DNA of 11,013 nucleotides from Prochlorococcus sp. AG-315-I14 (GTDB taxonomy: Bacteria > Cyanobacteriota > Cyanobacteriia > PCC-6307 > Cyanobiaceae), in contig QBWF01000020.1 of assembly GCA_003283665.1 (NCBI GenBank), positions 1 through 11,013 of the forward strand, in the 5' to 3' direction. Position 1 is the stretch's first letter, and each line of letters starts with the position of its first letter. Shown piece after piece: positions 1-7,330 of the stretch. The position numbers and the translations under genes were made by a program. The notes under the pieces are model-generated. The model worked only from the letters and a program-made list of their open reading frames with translations. It was not told the origin of the DNA and searched no databases.

Positions 1-831
1 CCTTGATTCGTAAACAGATATACCATTCATTATTGAATCCGGTCTAGCTAAATAAACATACTCAAAAGAACAAGGAAACAACTGTGGTTTCTCAGCACAT
101 TGTTTTGAAAACAATTCACCCGAAGAGGAAATAAAAATGGCTTCACCTGGTTCAACATCACGAACAATTTGATAATCATTATTTTCGATAACTAATGATT
201 CACTAGCAACAATCCACTCTGTTTTATAACTTTCTGAGATTCTTTTACCAATAACTAAAGGACGAATACCAAATGGATCTCTGAAAGCTAGAAGTCCATG
301 TCCAGCTATTAAAGCAATTGAAGCATAAGAACCTTCTACTCTTTTATGTACTGATTTGACAGAATTAAAAAGATCTTCTGGGCTAATTTCTTTTCCTTGT
401 ATTTCACTATTTAATTCTGTTGCAAATACGTTTAACAACATTTCAGTATCACTTGAACTATTGGTATGTCTTCTATCAACTTTGAAAAGTTCTCTTTCTA
501 ATTCTCTTGTATTTGTTAAATTTCCATTATGAACAAGAATAATTCCATATGGAGCATTTACGTAAAAAGGTTGGGCTTCTTCTTCTTTATGAGCAGCACC
601 TTTCGTCGCATATCTAACGTGTCCTAAACCAATCTTTCCGATTAAAGCTCTCATATCTCTAGTTCTATAAGCTTCACGTACTTGTCCTTTAGATTTATTA
701 ATATGAAAAACACTCCCATCCATAGTTGCTATACCAGTTGAATCTTGACCTCTATGCTGTAGTAATAACAAGCTATCGTAAATTTGCTGATTACATTCTT
801 CACCAGAAACAATACCTACTATGCCACACAT
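1..831 (-). CDS. purF: Amidophosphoribosyltransferase PurF (N-terminal 277 residues, cut by window edge)
   Basis: First committed enzyme of purine synthesis in the cytoplasm: it transfers the amide nitrogen of glutamine to PRPP to give phosphoribosylamine. The visible part covers the whole N-terminal Ntn-type glutaminase domain. The protein starts MCGIVGIV, so the nucleophile Cys2 is exposed by Met removal and there is no propeptide as in Bacillus. Further family motifs are QHRGQDS (25-31), GHVRYAT (70-76), HNGNLTN (101-107), SSSDTE (125-130), GSYAS (167-171) and FRDPFGIRPL (183-192). EYVYLARPDS (257-266) opens the PRTase part; Cys254 just before it matches a likely iron-sulfur ligand position of Bacillus-type PurF. 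The frame stays open to the left edge, so roughly 200 C-terminal residues are missing. The ATG at 831-829 is preceded by an AGAGGAAG Shine-Dalgarno sequence at good distance. The gene follows purL after 59 bases and is probably cotranscribed with it. Confidence 0.96.
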   Translation of the reverse strand, partial: MCGIVGIVSGEECNQQIYDSLLLLQHRGQDSTGIATMDGSVFHINKSKGQVREAYRTRDMRALIGKIGLGHVRYATKGAAHKEEEAQPFYVNAPYGIILVHNGNLTNTRELERELFKVDRRHTNSSSDTEMLLNVFATELNSEIQGKEISPEDLFNSVKSVHKRVEGSYASIALIAGHGLLAFRDPFGIRPLVIGKRISESYKTEWIVASESLVIENNDYQIVRDVEPGEAIFISSSGELFSKQCAEKPQLFPCSFEYVYLARPDSIMNGISVYESR

Positions 832-855
832 ATTTAAACTTCCTCTATTTTTAGA

Positions 856-885
856 AATGTTTTTATCAAAAAATTATAAAACATT
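856..885. repeat. AT-rich inverted repeat between purL and purF
   Basis: An 8-base perfect inverted repeat, AATGTTTT (856-863) and AAAACATT (878-885), is separated by a 14-base AT-rich loop. It lies in the 59-base gap between the purL stop and the purF ribosome binding site. On the minus strand no T run follows the second arm, so it is not a convincing terminator. At this AT content it could be chance. If real it could be a weak processing or attenuation hairpin setting the PurL to PurF ratio. Confidence 0.2.
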
Positions 886-890
886 GTTGC

Positions 891-3299
891 TCAATTAGAA
901 ACTCTTTTATATATAGAATTTTCATATATTTCTTCTATATCAGATATATTTAAATTAATTATCAATTTATTTTTTTGAGATATTTTTAATTTCTTTTCTC
1001 TTGTAACTTTACCTATATTTAAAATAGAAAATAAATTGGGATTTAATTTTACAAAAGCATCAAAGTTCTCTTGAAATTCTAAAACTTTTTCATTAGAAAG
1101 GCTAATTAAAATCCTTGGGCCACCCTCAGCAAAAAGAATACGATCCAATCTTTCAGATGTTTCATCTAATACTATGTCAGCTCCAAAACCTGAGGAGATA
1201 CAAGATTCAGAAATGGCAACAGCTAATCCACCATCGCCAATATCATGAGCAGATTTGACAATTTTTTTCAATATTATACTTCTCAAAAATAATTGTACTT
1301 GTTTTTCTAAATTCAAATCAATTTCAGGAGGTCTTCCTGTTTTTAAACCCTGAACATACTCTAAAAAACATGAAGCAGATAAAGTAATACGAGGATCATT
1401 CTTTTGATTATCTTGTGAAATTAATCCAATCATCCAAATTTGGTCATCTGAATGGAGCCATGATTTCTTGCAAATATTATTTATATTTTCTATTAATCCA
1501 ACCATTCCAATAACTGGTGTTGGATGAATGGGAACTACCTTATTATCTGCTTGTTTAGTCTCATTATACAATGAGACATTTCCTCCAGTAACTGGCGTAT
1601 TTAAAATTTGACAAGCATTAGTAATCCCCTTACAAGACATAGCTAATTGCCAAAAGCTAATAGAATTTTCAGGAGATGAAAAATTGAGATTGTTCGTAAT
1701 TGCAATAGGATCTGCTCCAACACAACTTAAATTTCTAGCAGATTCTGCAACAGCAGCCATACTTCCACGTTCAGGATCTAAATATACCCATCTGTCATTA
1801 CAATCTACAACTGCTGCAACTGCTCTATTTGAGTTTAATTCTTTATTAAAATTATTCTGAGGACGAAGTCTTATGACTGCTGCATCAGCATCACCAGGAG
1901 ATATAACCGTATTAGATTGTACCTGATAATCATATTGATTATATATCCATTTTTTTGAAGCAATTGTAGGAGTATCTAATAATTTTAATAGAACATCATT
2001 CCAACCAATTAATAGTTTTTCTTTTATAGAAATAATACCCTGATCTGTATATTCAGGCAATTTATTTTCATTCCATTCCCAATGTTTTTTTAAATAATTT
2101 GGTAAAGAATTTAACAAAGTATGTTCTTCAATAGGTGTATCATCAGCAAGAGCAGAAGCTGATATATCAGCAACTATTTTTCCTTTATGAGTTACTCTAA
2201 CAACTTTTTCTTCTAGTACTTTTCCTACAACCTCAACATATAAGCCCCAACAAGTAAATAATTTTCTTAATTTTTCTTCAGAGCCTGGTTTTATAACAAA
2301 CAACATACGTTCTTGAGATTCAGAAAGCAAATACTCGTAAGGAGTCATTCCTATTTCTCGTGCAGGAACGTTATCAAGATTTAATTCAATTCCAAGATCT
2401 CCTTTGGAAGCCATTTCTGAACAACTGCACGTTAAGCCTGCAGCACCCATATCCTGAGCAGCAATAACATCTCCTGTTTTAAAAGCTTCCAAACAGGCCT
2501 CGATTAACCCTTTCTCTAAAAATGGATCTCCTACTTGAACAGCAGGTCTATCATCTATTGATGTTTTAGAAAGCTCTGAGCTTGCAAAACTTGCACCACC
2601 CATACCGTCTCTACCAGTAGTATTTCCTACATATAAAATCGGGAAATTAACTCCACTAGCACCTGAACAAACTATTTCATCTGTCTCCATCAAACCTAAA
2701 GCCATTGCATTAACTAAAGGATTTCCAGAATAGCTACTATCAAAACCAACTTCGCCTCCAACAGTAGGAACTCCTACGCAATTGCCATAATGAGATATTC
2801 CAGAAACAACTCCTTCTAACAAAGTAATATTTTTTGCATTATCTAAAGGTCCAAACCTTAAAGCATTCAACAAAGCTATAGGCCTTGCACCCATTGTAAA
2901 TATGTCTCTTAAAATACCACCCACACCAGTTGCAGCTCCCTGAAAAGGTTCAACAGCAGAAGGATGATTATGACTTTCAATTTTAAAAACAAGTCTTTGA
3001 CCTTGACCCACATCTACTACACCAGCATTTTCTCCAGGTCCTACAAGAATACGAGGACCTGTAGTTGGAAAGTTTTTTAATAAAAGCCGCGAATTTCGAT
3101 AACAACAGTGTTCAGACCACATCACACCAAACATTCCCAACTCTGTTCTGTTAGGAGGTCGTTTCAATCTTCGGCAAATTTCTAAGTAGTCTTCTTTTTT
3201 TAAACCTTCTTGATCTAATGCACTAACCACGTCATATTCAACTTTAAAGTCCGTTGAATTTATTAATTTTTCAAAATGAATAATTTTAGAACTAGACAT
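891..3299 (-). CDS. purL: Phosphoribosylformylglycinamidine synthase, large subunit PurL
   Basis: Catalyses the ATP- and glutamine-dependent conversion of FGAR to FGAM, the fourth step of purine synthesis. At 802 residues it is the 'small' PurL form, which works with separate PurQ (glutaminase) and PurS subunits; those are not in this window. Family motifs run through the whole length: WSEHC (61-65), the catalytic-histidine motif ESHNHPS (108-114), [10 protein letters not shown] (120-129), then a [12 protein letters not shown] stretch near 230, [34 protein letters not shown] in the second half, [23 protein letters not shown] and FAEGGPRIL near the C-terminus. No internal break is visible. The ATG at 3299 lies 3 bases after the stop of the PRC-barrel gene; only a weak GGA is visible before it, so translation is probably coupled. 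Gene order with dnaN upstream and purF downstream matches marine picocyanobacteria. Confidence 0.97.
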   Translation of the reverse strand: MSSSKIIHFEKLINSTDFKVEYDVVSALDQEGLKKEDYLEICRRLKRPPNRTELGMFGVMWSEHCCYRNSRLLLKNFPTTGPRILVGPGENAGVVDVGQGQRLVFKIESHNHPSAVEPFQGAATGVGGILRDIFTMGARPIALLNALRFGPLDNAKNITLLEGVVSGISHYGNCVGVPTVGGEVGFDSSYSGNPLVNAMALGLMETDEIVCSGASGVNFPILYVGNTTGRDGMGGASFASSELSKTSIDDRPAVQVGDPFLEKGLIEACLEAFKTGDVIAAQDMGAAGLTCSCSEMASKGDLGIELNLDNVPAREIGMTPYEYLLSESQERMLFVIKPGSEEKLRKLFTCWGLYVEVVGKVLEEKVVRVTHKGKIVADISASALADDTPIEEHTLLNSLPNYLKKHWEWNENKLPEYTDQGIISIKEKLLIGWNDVLLKLLDTPTIASKKWIYNQYDYQVQSNTVISPGDADAAVIRLRPQNNFNKELNSNRAVAAVVDCNDRWVYLDPERGSMAAVAESARNLSCVGADPIAITNNLNFSSPENSISFWQLAMSCKGITNACQILNTPVTGGNVSLYNETKQADNKVVPIHPTPVIGMVGLIENINNICKKSWLHSDDQIWMIGLISQDNQKNDPRITLSASCFLEYVQGLKTGRPPEIDLNLEKQVQLFLRSIILKKIVKSAHDIGDGGLAVAISESCISSGFGADIVLDETSERLDRILFAEGGPRILISLSNEKVLEFQENFDAFVKLNPNLFSILNIGKVTREKKLKISQKNKLIINLNISDIEEIYENSIYKRVSN

Positions 3300-3302
3300 T
3301 AA

Positions 3303-4082
3303 TCAAATCCAGGGGTCCATGTTTTTTCCATTAGAAAAATTACTTTCTCTATTGCTTGAAGGCATTCTATTAAAACTCTGAGGATTATATTCATCTTCAT
3401 CGTCTATCCAATCATCATTGAAATTTTCAGACACAGAAGAATCTAGTTTATCAAAAGAATTTATATCATTTTCATTAATTTGTTCTTCAAACCAACCCTC
3501 TAAACGATGAGAAGCTTTACCAGTGATATCCTGAAATTGTGTTCTCCATTTTCTACTTTTATTAAGTAATTCTTCTTTTATACTTGCTTTATAAATTGGT
3601 AAATCCTCAAGATTATTTAAATCAGAAGAAATAGAACCAGGTTGTTGATCTAATATATGAGAAATTTCTAAACGCCATCGACTGCTTCCAGGTATTGATG
3701 GATTTGAGCGGCTAACCAAATAATATAATATTTTTCCTTTCTTAGGTTCAAAAACAAAATCAGCTATCAAACCTATTTTGTCACCATCATTATTAAAAAT
3801 ATCTGCATGCATTAAAGTTGGAAAACGATCTAAAGTTTGTTGATCGGATAAAGATGGTTGACCTTTTACATATACTTCATGCTCACTAACAGCTATTAAT
3901 TGATCAAGCCTCCAGACTTCTCTTGTAATTTTAAAATTAGAAGGGCTACTTATCCATCCTAATAAGCGATGGAAAGATGGATACATCCAAGGAAAAATAC
4001 CAGGACCATGATCAATACCTTGATCGCAACGAACACGATGATGTATTAAATCACTAAATAAAAATTTACTAGGTATTTTCAA
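3303..4082 (-). CDS. PRC-barrel domain protein of the dnaN-purL operon, function unknown (TTG start)
   Basis: A conserved cyanobacterial protein of 259 residues without known function. A PRC-barrel-like fold is suggested by the segment at about 88-150, PTLMHADIFNNDGDKIGLI followed by ILYYLVSRSNP and SRWRLEISHILDQQPG; such domains occur in photosynthetic reaction-centre H subunits and in RimM-like RNA-processing proteins. A conserved N-terminal part (residues 1-75, with HRLLGWISSPSNF and VWRLDQL) precedes it. The last 55 residues are low-complexity and acidic (DDWIDDEDEY) and end in MDPWI, so they are probably disordered. There is no signal peptide or membrane segment. The start codon at 4082-4080 is TTG, giving MKIPSKFLFSD; the next in-frame Met is residue 33, inside the conserved part, so TTG is preferred. 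It begins 2 bases after the dnaN stop with no clear Shine-Dalgarno, implying coupling to dnaN. PRC assignment is moderately sure; the cellular role is not known. Confidence 0.85.
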   Translation of the reverse strand: MKIPSKFLFSDLIHHRVRCDQGIDHGPGIFPWMYPSFHRLLGWISSPSNFKITREVWRLDQLIAVSEHEVYVKGQPSLSDQQTLDRFPTLMHADIFNNDGDKIGLIADFVFEPKKGKILYYLVSRSNPSIPGSSRWRLEISHILDQQPGSISSDLNNLEDLPIYKASIKEELLNKSRKWRTQFQDITGKASHRLEGWFEEQINENDINSFDKLDSSVSENFNDDWIDDEDEYNPQSFNRMPSSNRESNFSNGKNMDPWI

Positions 4083-4084
4083 TG

Positions 4085-5248
4085 TTAATTTCTTATTTGT
4101 ATGGGCATTACTAAATATATAAAATTAAAATCATCATCTACAGGAGAAAAAACAGCAGGTGTCGTAGGTGAATTACAACTTAATTGAACACTCATTGTAT
4201 CTATTACTTTTAAACCTTCTAATAAATATCTTACATTAAATGCAATTTGAAAAGAATCAGAATTCATAATTACTGATAATGATTCTGAACCACTTCCTAT
4301 ATCTTGAGCTTCAGTAGTAATTTTAACTATATTAGATTCTTTGTCAGCAATCATTTTTATGACATTATTATGTTGATCAGCTAAAACAGCAATTCTTTCA
4401 AGAGAAGAAATTAATTCTTTTCTATCAAATTTCAACTTTTTAGAAAAAGACTCAGGTATTAATTGTGCATAGTTAGGATAAGAACCATCTAAAGTTCTAA
4501 TCGTAATTATTTGATCAGAAGCTATAAAAACCACTTGACCTTTATCTATAAAAAAGTTAACTGGTTCATTCCTCGCAAAGTTGCTTAAAAATTTTTCAAC
4601 TTCTTTTAAAGACTTTGACGGAAGTGTAATTGAAAATTTTTCAAATGAATCAATATTATTTTTATCATCATTTTTGTCATATAAAATATCATTTAAATTT
4701 AAAACGGCTAATCTATGTCCATCAGTGGCAGCAGATTCTACTCCTTGTCCATTAAAAGTAAGATTAACACCTGTTAATAATTGCTTAGCTTCATCAGTAC
4801 TACTTGCAAATAACGTTGATTTAATAGCATTAGATAAAAAAGTTGAATTCAATTTAAGTGATGTTCCTGTTTCAACAAGAGGTAAGTCAGGAAAGTCATC
4901 AGCGATCATTCCACGCATTTGATAGCTACCACTCTTACTAATGAGTTCTACTTGTTGACTATCTTCATCAAGATTTAAACAAAGAGGTGAATCGTTTGAT
5001 AATTTTGAAACAATTTCTCCAAATAATTTTGCCGGTAGTGTGATCTGACCACTTTTTTCAACTGAAGCATGCAAAGAAATTTGAATTCCCAGACTTAAAT
5101 CAAACCCTGTAAGACAAAGTTTTCCTGTACTAGCATCGGCAGTCAATAAAACATTGGCTAACACAGGATGAGTTGGTCTAGCTGATACAGCTCTGCTCAC
5201 AAGCTGTAATGCAATATTCAACTCAGATTGAGAACAATTTAATTTCAT
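4085..5248 (-). CDS. dnaN: DNA polymerase III beta subunit (sliding clamp) DnaN
   Basis: Forms the ring-shaped dimeric clamp that tethers DNA polymerase III and many repair proteins to DNA. The length of 387 residues fits three clamp domains per monomer, roughly 1-125, 126-255 and 256-387. Recognisable family stretches are SRAVSARPTHPVLANVLL (18-35), GFDLSLGI (48-55), DDFPDLP (117-123), FASSTDEAKQLLTGV (147-161), ATDGHRLAVL (174-183), RTLDGSYPNYAQLIP (251-265) and the C-terminal YLVMPIQI (378-385), whose MPxxx end lines the partner-binding pocket. A charged loop DKNDDKNNID (191-200) looks like a lineage-specific insertion. The ATG at 5248 has no good Shine-Dalgarno. It is the first gene left of the putative origin, transcribed away from it, and heads an operon with the PRC-barrel protein, purL and purF. 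As usual in cyanobacteria, dnaA is not next to it. Confidence 0.98.
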   Translation of the reverse strand: MKLNCSQSELNIALQLVSRAVSARPTHPVLANVLLTADASTGKLCLTGFDLSLGIQISLHASVEKSGQITLPAKLFGEIVSKLSNDSPLCLNLDEDSQQVELISKSGSYQMRGMIADDFPDLPLVETGTSLKLNSTFLSNAIKSTLFASSTDEAKQLLTGVNLTFNGQGVESAATDGHRLAVLNLNDILYDKNDDKNNIDSFEKFSITLPSKSLKEVEKFLSNFARNEPVNFFIDKGQVVFIASDQIITIRTLDGSYPNYAQLIPESFSKKLKFDRKELISSLERIAVLADQHNNVIKMIADKESNIVKITTEAQDIGSGSESLSVIMNSDSFQIAFNVRYLLEGLKVIDTMSVQLSCNSPTTPAVFSPVDDDFNFIYLVMPIQIRN

Positions 5249-5375
5249 CCAGTTATTTCAAAGAATTACTTTGACTTAAGACTTTCATAGCTATTTCAGT
5301 ATGGCAATACCTTTAAAAGAAACGAAATTTTTCTTGTTCTAACTCTATTCTTCTTTTCTTATAAAGAAATTGAAT

Positions 5376-5409
5376 TAGTAGTAGTAGTCTTTGTGGATTT
5401 TGTGGATAA
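5376..5409 (-). promoter_or_regulatory. Tandem DnaA boxes plus DnaA-trio-like element (origin unwinding core)
   Basis: Read 5'->3' on the minus strand: a perfect box TTATCCACA (5409-5401), an abutting box-like AAATCCACA (5400-5392), the spacer AAGA (5391-5388), then CTA four times (5387-5376), followed by AT-rich DNA. This is the order and polarity known for the Bacillus subtilis unwinding core, in which DnaA loads from double-stranded boxes onto repeating 3'-GAT-5' trinucleotides of one strand. The second box differs from TTATCCACA at two positions, and the spacer is not GC-rich as in Bacillus. The function is inferred from the match in layout. Confidence 0.65.
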
Positions 5410-5489
5410 TCAAAATAACCTAGTCATTGCATGATTTATTTATTTATTTATACGAGGAAAACTTAATTTGAAAGTGGAGAAATTTGCTT

Positions 5490-5519
5490 TTGTCCACAGT
5501 TAGTTGACTCTGTGGAAAA
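5490..5519. promoter_or_regulatory. Inverted pair of DnaA boxes
   Basis: TTGTCCACA (5490-5498, one change from the E. coli consensus) and TGTGGAAAA (5511-5519, exact complement of the cyanobacterial consensus TTTTCCACA) face each other. Their cores form a perfect 7-base inverted repeat, TCCACAG (5493-5499) and CTGTGGA (5510-5516), with a 10-base loop. Confidence 0.65.
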
Positions 5520-5551
5520 CATTTTTTTATTTATGTTTGATTTTTTATCTT

Positions 5552-5560
5552 TTTTCCACA
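5552..5560 (+). promoter_or_regulatory. DnaA box, cyanobacterial consensus
   Basis: TTTTCCACA matches the DnaA box form reported for Synechococcus and Synechocystis exactly. It sits after a T-rich run (5522-5551) and is the rightmost box of the putative origin, 65 bases from the thrC stop. Confidence 0.6.
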
Positions 5561-5575
5561 TATAAATGATTAGCT

Positions 5576-5617
5576 TAAGAAGTGAATTCCTCAGACACTT
5601 CTTAGATTGTTTTTTTA
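5576..5617. terminator. Hairpin between thrC and the origin, T run on the right
   Basis: A 9-base perfect inverted repeat, TAAGAAGTG (5576-5584) and CACTTCTTA (5596-5604), encloses an 11-base loop and lies 20 bases beyond the thrC stop. On the plus strand it is followed closely by a seven-base T run (5610-5616), the classic form of an intrinsic terminator for rightward transcription. On the minus strand, the direction of thrC, the bases after the stem are not T-rich. It may still end thrC transcripts, stop rightward transcription leaving the origin, or both. Confidence 0.4.
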
Positions 5618-5624
5618 TTTATCT

Positions 5625-6731
5625 TCAAAAGCCCATCGTTTTTGCGATTGAATTTATTTCAGGATCTAAACCTGAATGAAATATTGAATCATTGTTGTTG
5701 AGAGCACATTCAGGATCTTTTAATCCATTACCAGTTAAGACACAAACAATAGTGCTATTTTTAGGTACTTCATTTTTTAATTTTAGAAGACCTGCTACTG
5801 AAGAAGCACTTGCAGGTTCACAAAAAATACCCTCTTCTTTTCCAAGTATCTTGTAAGCATTAATTATTTCTGAATCAGTTACTGATGAAAACTTACCATT
5901 GCTAGATTCTTTTGCTAATAGGGCTTTTTCTTTATTTACTGGGTTACCTATTCTAATTGCAGTTGCGATTGTTTCAGGATTCTCAACAGTTTCACCAAGT
6001 ACTAATGGTGCAGATCCACTTGCCTGAAAACCCATCATTTTAGGAAGTTGTTTAGATTTATTAGCTGAAAAATATTCTTGAAAACCCATCCAATATGCAC
6101 TTATATTCCCAGCATTTCCCATTGGTATACATAACCAATCAGGAGCATTTCCAAGATTTTCTATTATTTCAAAAGCAGCCGTCTTCTGTCCTTCTAATCT
6201 GAATGGATTAACTGAATTTACTAAAGTTATTGGATATTTTTCTGATAATTCTCTAACTATATCTAGCGCTTTATCAAAGTTTCCTTTAATAGCAAGAATC
6301 TCTGCTCCATACACTAATGCTTGAGCAAGTTTACCTTGAGCAACAAATCCGTCTGGGATGATTACAAATGCTTTCATGCCTCCTTTTCTTGCATAAGCAG
6401 CAGCAGAAGCAGATGTATTACCTGTGCTTGCGCAAATTACTGCTTCACATCCAGATTCTTTAGCTTTGCTTAAAGCCATTGTCATTCCTCTATCTTTAAA
6501 AGAACCTGTTGGATTTAAACCGTCATATTTGACATAAACTTGTACTCCGTTTCCAATACGATCAGATATTGATTTAACTGGTAAAAGAGGAGTGGCTCCT
6601 TCATATAGTGATATTACTGGTGTTTTTTCTGTGACTGGTAACCATGGTCTATAGGCATCAATAAGACCAGCCCAATTATTTTTTTTTGGAGCTGTATTGA
6701 GAAATTGTTTTAACTTTTTTGAGAATGCCAC
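5625..6731 (-). CDS. thrC: Threonine synthase ThrC (GTG start)
   Basis: PLP-dependent enzyme of the last step of threonine synthesis, converting O-phosphohomoserine to threonine and phosphate. At 368 residues it is the compact bacterial form. Fold-type II motifs are present: [10 protein letters not shown] (74-83) with the PLP lysine K79, [14 protein letters not shown] (101-114), the PLP phosphate loop [11 protein letters not shown] (203-213), [11 protein letters not shown] (305-315) and LTGNGLKDP (332-340). The start used is GTG at 6731-6729, giving [10 protein letters not shown]; no ATG lies in frame just upstream and no clear Shine-Dalgarno is visible, so the first residues are uncertain. 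The gene follows the DUF1400 gene by 26 bases and is probably the last gene of that cluster. It is transcribed toward the origin. Confidence 0.95.
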   Translation of the reverse strand: MAFSKKLKQFLNTAPKKNNWAGLIDAYRPWLPVTEKTPVISLYEGATPLLPVKSISDRIGNGVQVYVKYDGLNPTGSFKDRGMTMALSKAKESGCEAVICASTGNTSASAAAYARKGGMKAFVIIPDGFVAQGKLAQALVYGAEILAIKGNFDKALDIVRELSEKYPITLVNSVNPFRLEGQKTAAFEIIENLGNAPDWLCIPMGNAGNISAYWMGFQEYFSANKSKQLPKMMGFQASGSAPLVLGETVENPETIATAIRIGNPVNKEKALLAKESSNGKFSSVTDSEIINAYKILGKEEGIFCEPASASSVAGLLKLKNEVPKNSTIVCVLTGNGLKDPECALNNNDSIFHSGLDPEINSIAKTMGF

Positions 6732-6757
6732 TTGTTCAGCAAGTAGTTTTAAATAAT

Positions 6758-7330
6758 CTAAGTGCTAGAGCTTCCATCTTTCAGTTTTTTTAAAGGTGAG
6801 TTTGAATAGAACTTAATTAAATCGGTTAAAGACTCGATTTTTTTTAGTGTTGTATTTAAAGCCTTTAAATTTAAAGCGATATTTGTAGTTGGATAAGCTT
6901 TGAAAAAATCTATTAAGTTGATTTTTTCATTGTTTTTATATGAACTTATTATAATTGCTGATCGTATTGCCTTAATTTGTAATTCTTTTTCTATTATTTT
7001 ATTAGGATGAATTATTTTGGCTATTCTACTTAATAACACTTCTCCAATCTTACTATTCAATAATTTACTACTTACAATTAAAGGAACTTCAATTTTTAAT
7101 GTTAGAGCTTCTAATAATTGTTTATTATTTTGATTAGTAATATACATTAGTTTTTTTAATTTATGACTAGGTATTTTGGTCTTTTCAAAATCACTTAATT
7201 CTTTCACTAAAATTGTTCTATTGAAAGTTCCTCTATATAGATATATTTTTTCAGCTGCTTTTGTTTTAGGATGAATAATTAAAAATAAAAATAATAAAAA
7301 GCATCTTGTTATTTTATTCTTTAATGTCAT
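6758..7330 (-). CDS. Exported DUF1400-domain protein without a hydrolase domain
   Basis: A 190-residue protein with a typical signal peptide: basic start (MTLKNKITR), hydrophobic core FLLFLFLII (11-19) and a likely cleavage after KAA (24-26). It is therefore expected in the periplasm, thylakoid lumen or outer envelope. The mature part resembles the cyanobacterial DUF1400 domain: [26 protein letters not shown] at the start, then a helical segment, [18 protein letters not shown] (90-107), [29 protein letters not shown] (121-149). In larger cyanobacterial proteins this domain precedes an alpha/beta-hydrolase; here the protein ends about 40 residues later, so no hydrolase is present. It is lysine-, isoleucine- and leucine-rich. 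The ATG follows the ABC1 kinase stop directly (TAAATG), with AGGAG 11 bases upstream inside that gene. Cotranscription with the kinase is likely; function is unknown. Domain assignment is from memory of the family pattern. Confidence 0.8.
   Translation of the reverse strand: MTLKNKITRCFLLFLFLIIHPKTKAAEKIYLYRGTFNRTILVKELSDFEKTKIPSHKLKKLMYITNQNNKQLLEALTLKIEVPLIVSSKLLNSKIGEVLLSRIAKIIHPNKIIEKELQIKAIRSAIIISSYKNNEKINLIDFFKAYPTTNIALNLKALNTTLKKIESLTDLIKFYSNSPLKKLKDGSSST

Larger units (their letters stand above)
5249..5624. other. oriC: Putative chromosomal origin of replication (oriC), 376-base gene-free region
   Basis: No credible gene lies between dnaN and thrC. The stretch is very AT-rich and holds five 9-mers matching or close to DnaA boxes: 5392-5400 (TGTGGATTT), 5401-5409 (TGTGGATAA, exact complement of the E. 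coli consensus), 5490-5498 (TTGTCCACA), 5511-5519 (TGTGGAAAA, complement of the cyanobacterial form TTTTCCACA) and 5552-5560 (TTTTCCACA). TAG x4 lies at 5376-5387, an ATTT run at 5434-5451, and poly-T-rich DNA at 5521-5551. An origin beside dnaN is established for Synechococcus elongatus, and many Prochlorococcus genomes are numbered from dnaN. The region must also carry the dnaN promoter. A TATAAG at 5363-5358 on the minus strand is one possible -10, but no convincing -35 accompanies it. Confidence 0.85.

Noticed and set aside
3528..3846. Possible clamp-binding motif (QQTLDRF) in the PRC-barrel protein next to dnaN
   Set aside because: The segment lies just before or within the predicted barrel rather than in an exposed tail, and it fits the QLxLF or QxxLxLF clamp motifs poorly.
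4581..4922. Plus-strand open frame of 113 codons inside dnaN
   Set aside because: It is fully antisense to a well-supported dnaN, has no ribosome binding site and no recognisable domain; it is a reading-frame shadow.
5355..5369. 15-base palindrome TTTCTT-ATA-AAGAAA near the dnaN side of the origin
   Set aside because: It is symmetrical but made of A/T-rich simple sequence. It may be an operator or part of the unwinding region, yet chance is likely at this base composition and nothing else supports it.
5434..5472. Small plus-strand open frame in the origin gap
   Set aside because: The ATG at 5431 gives only 11 codons, mostly from the ATTT repeat, without a ribosome binding site.
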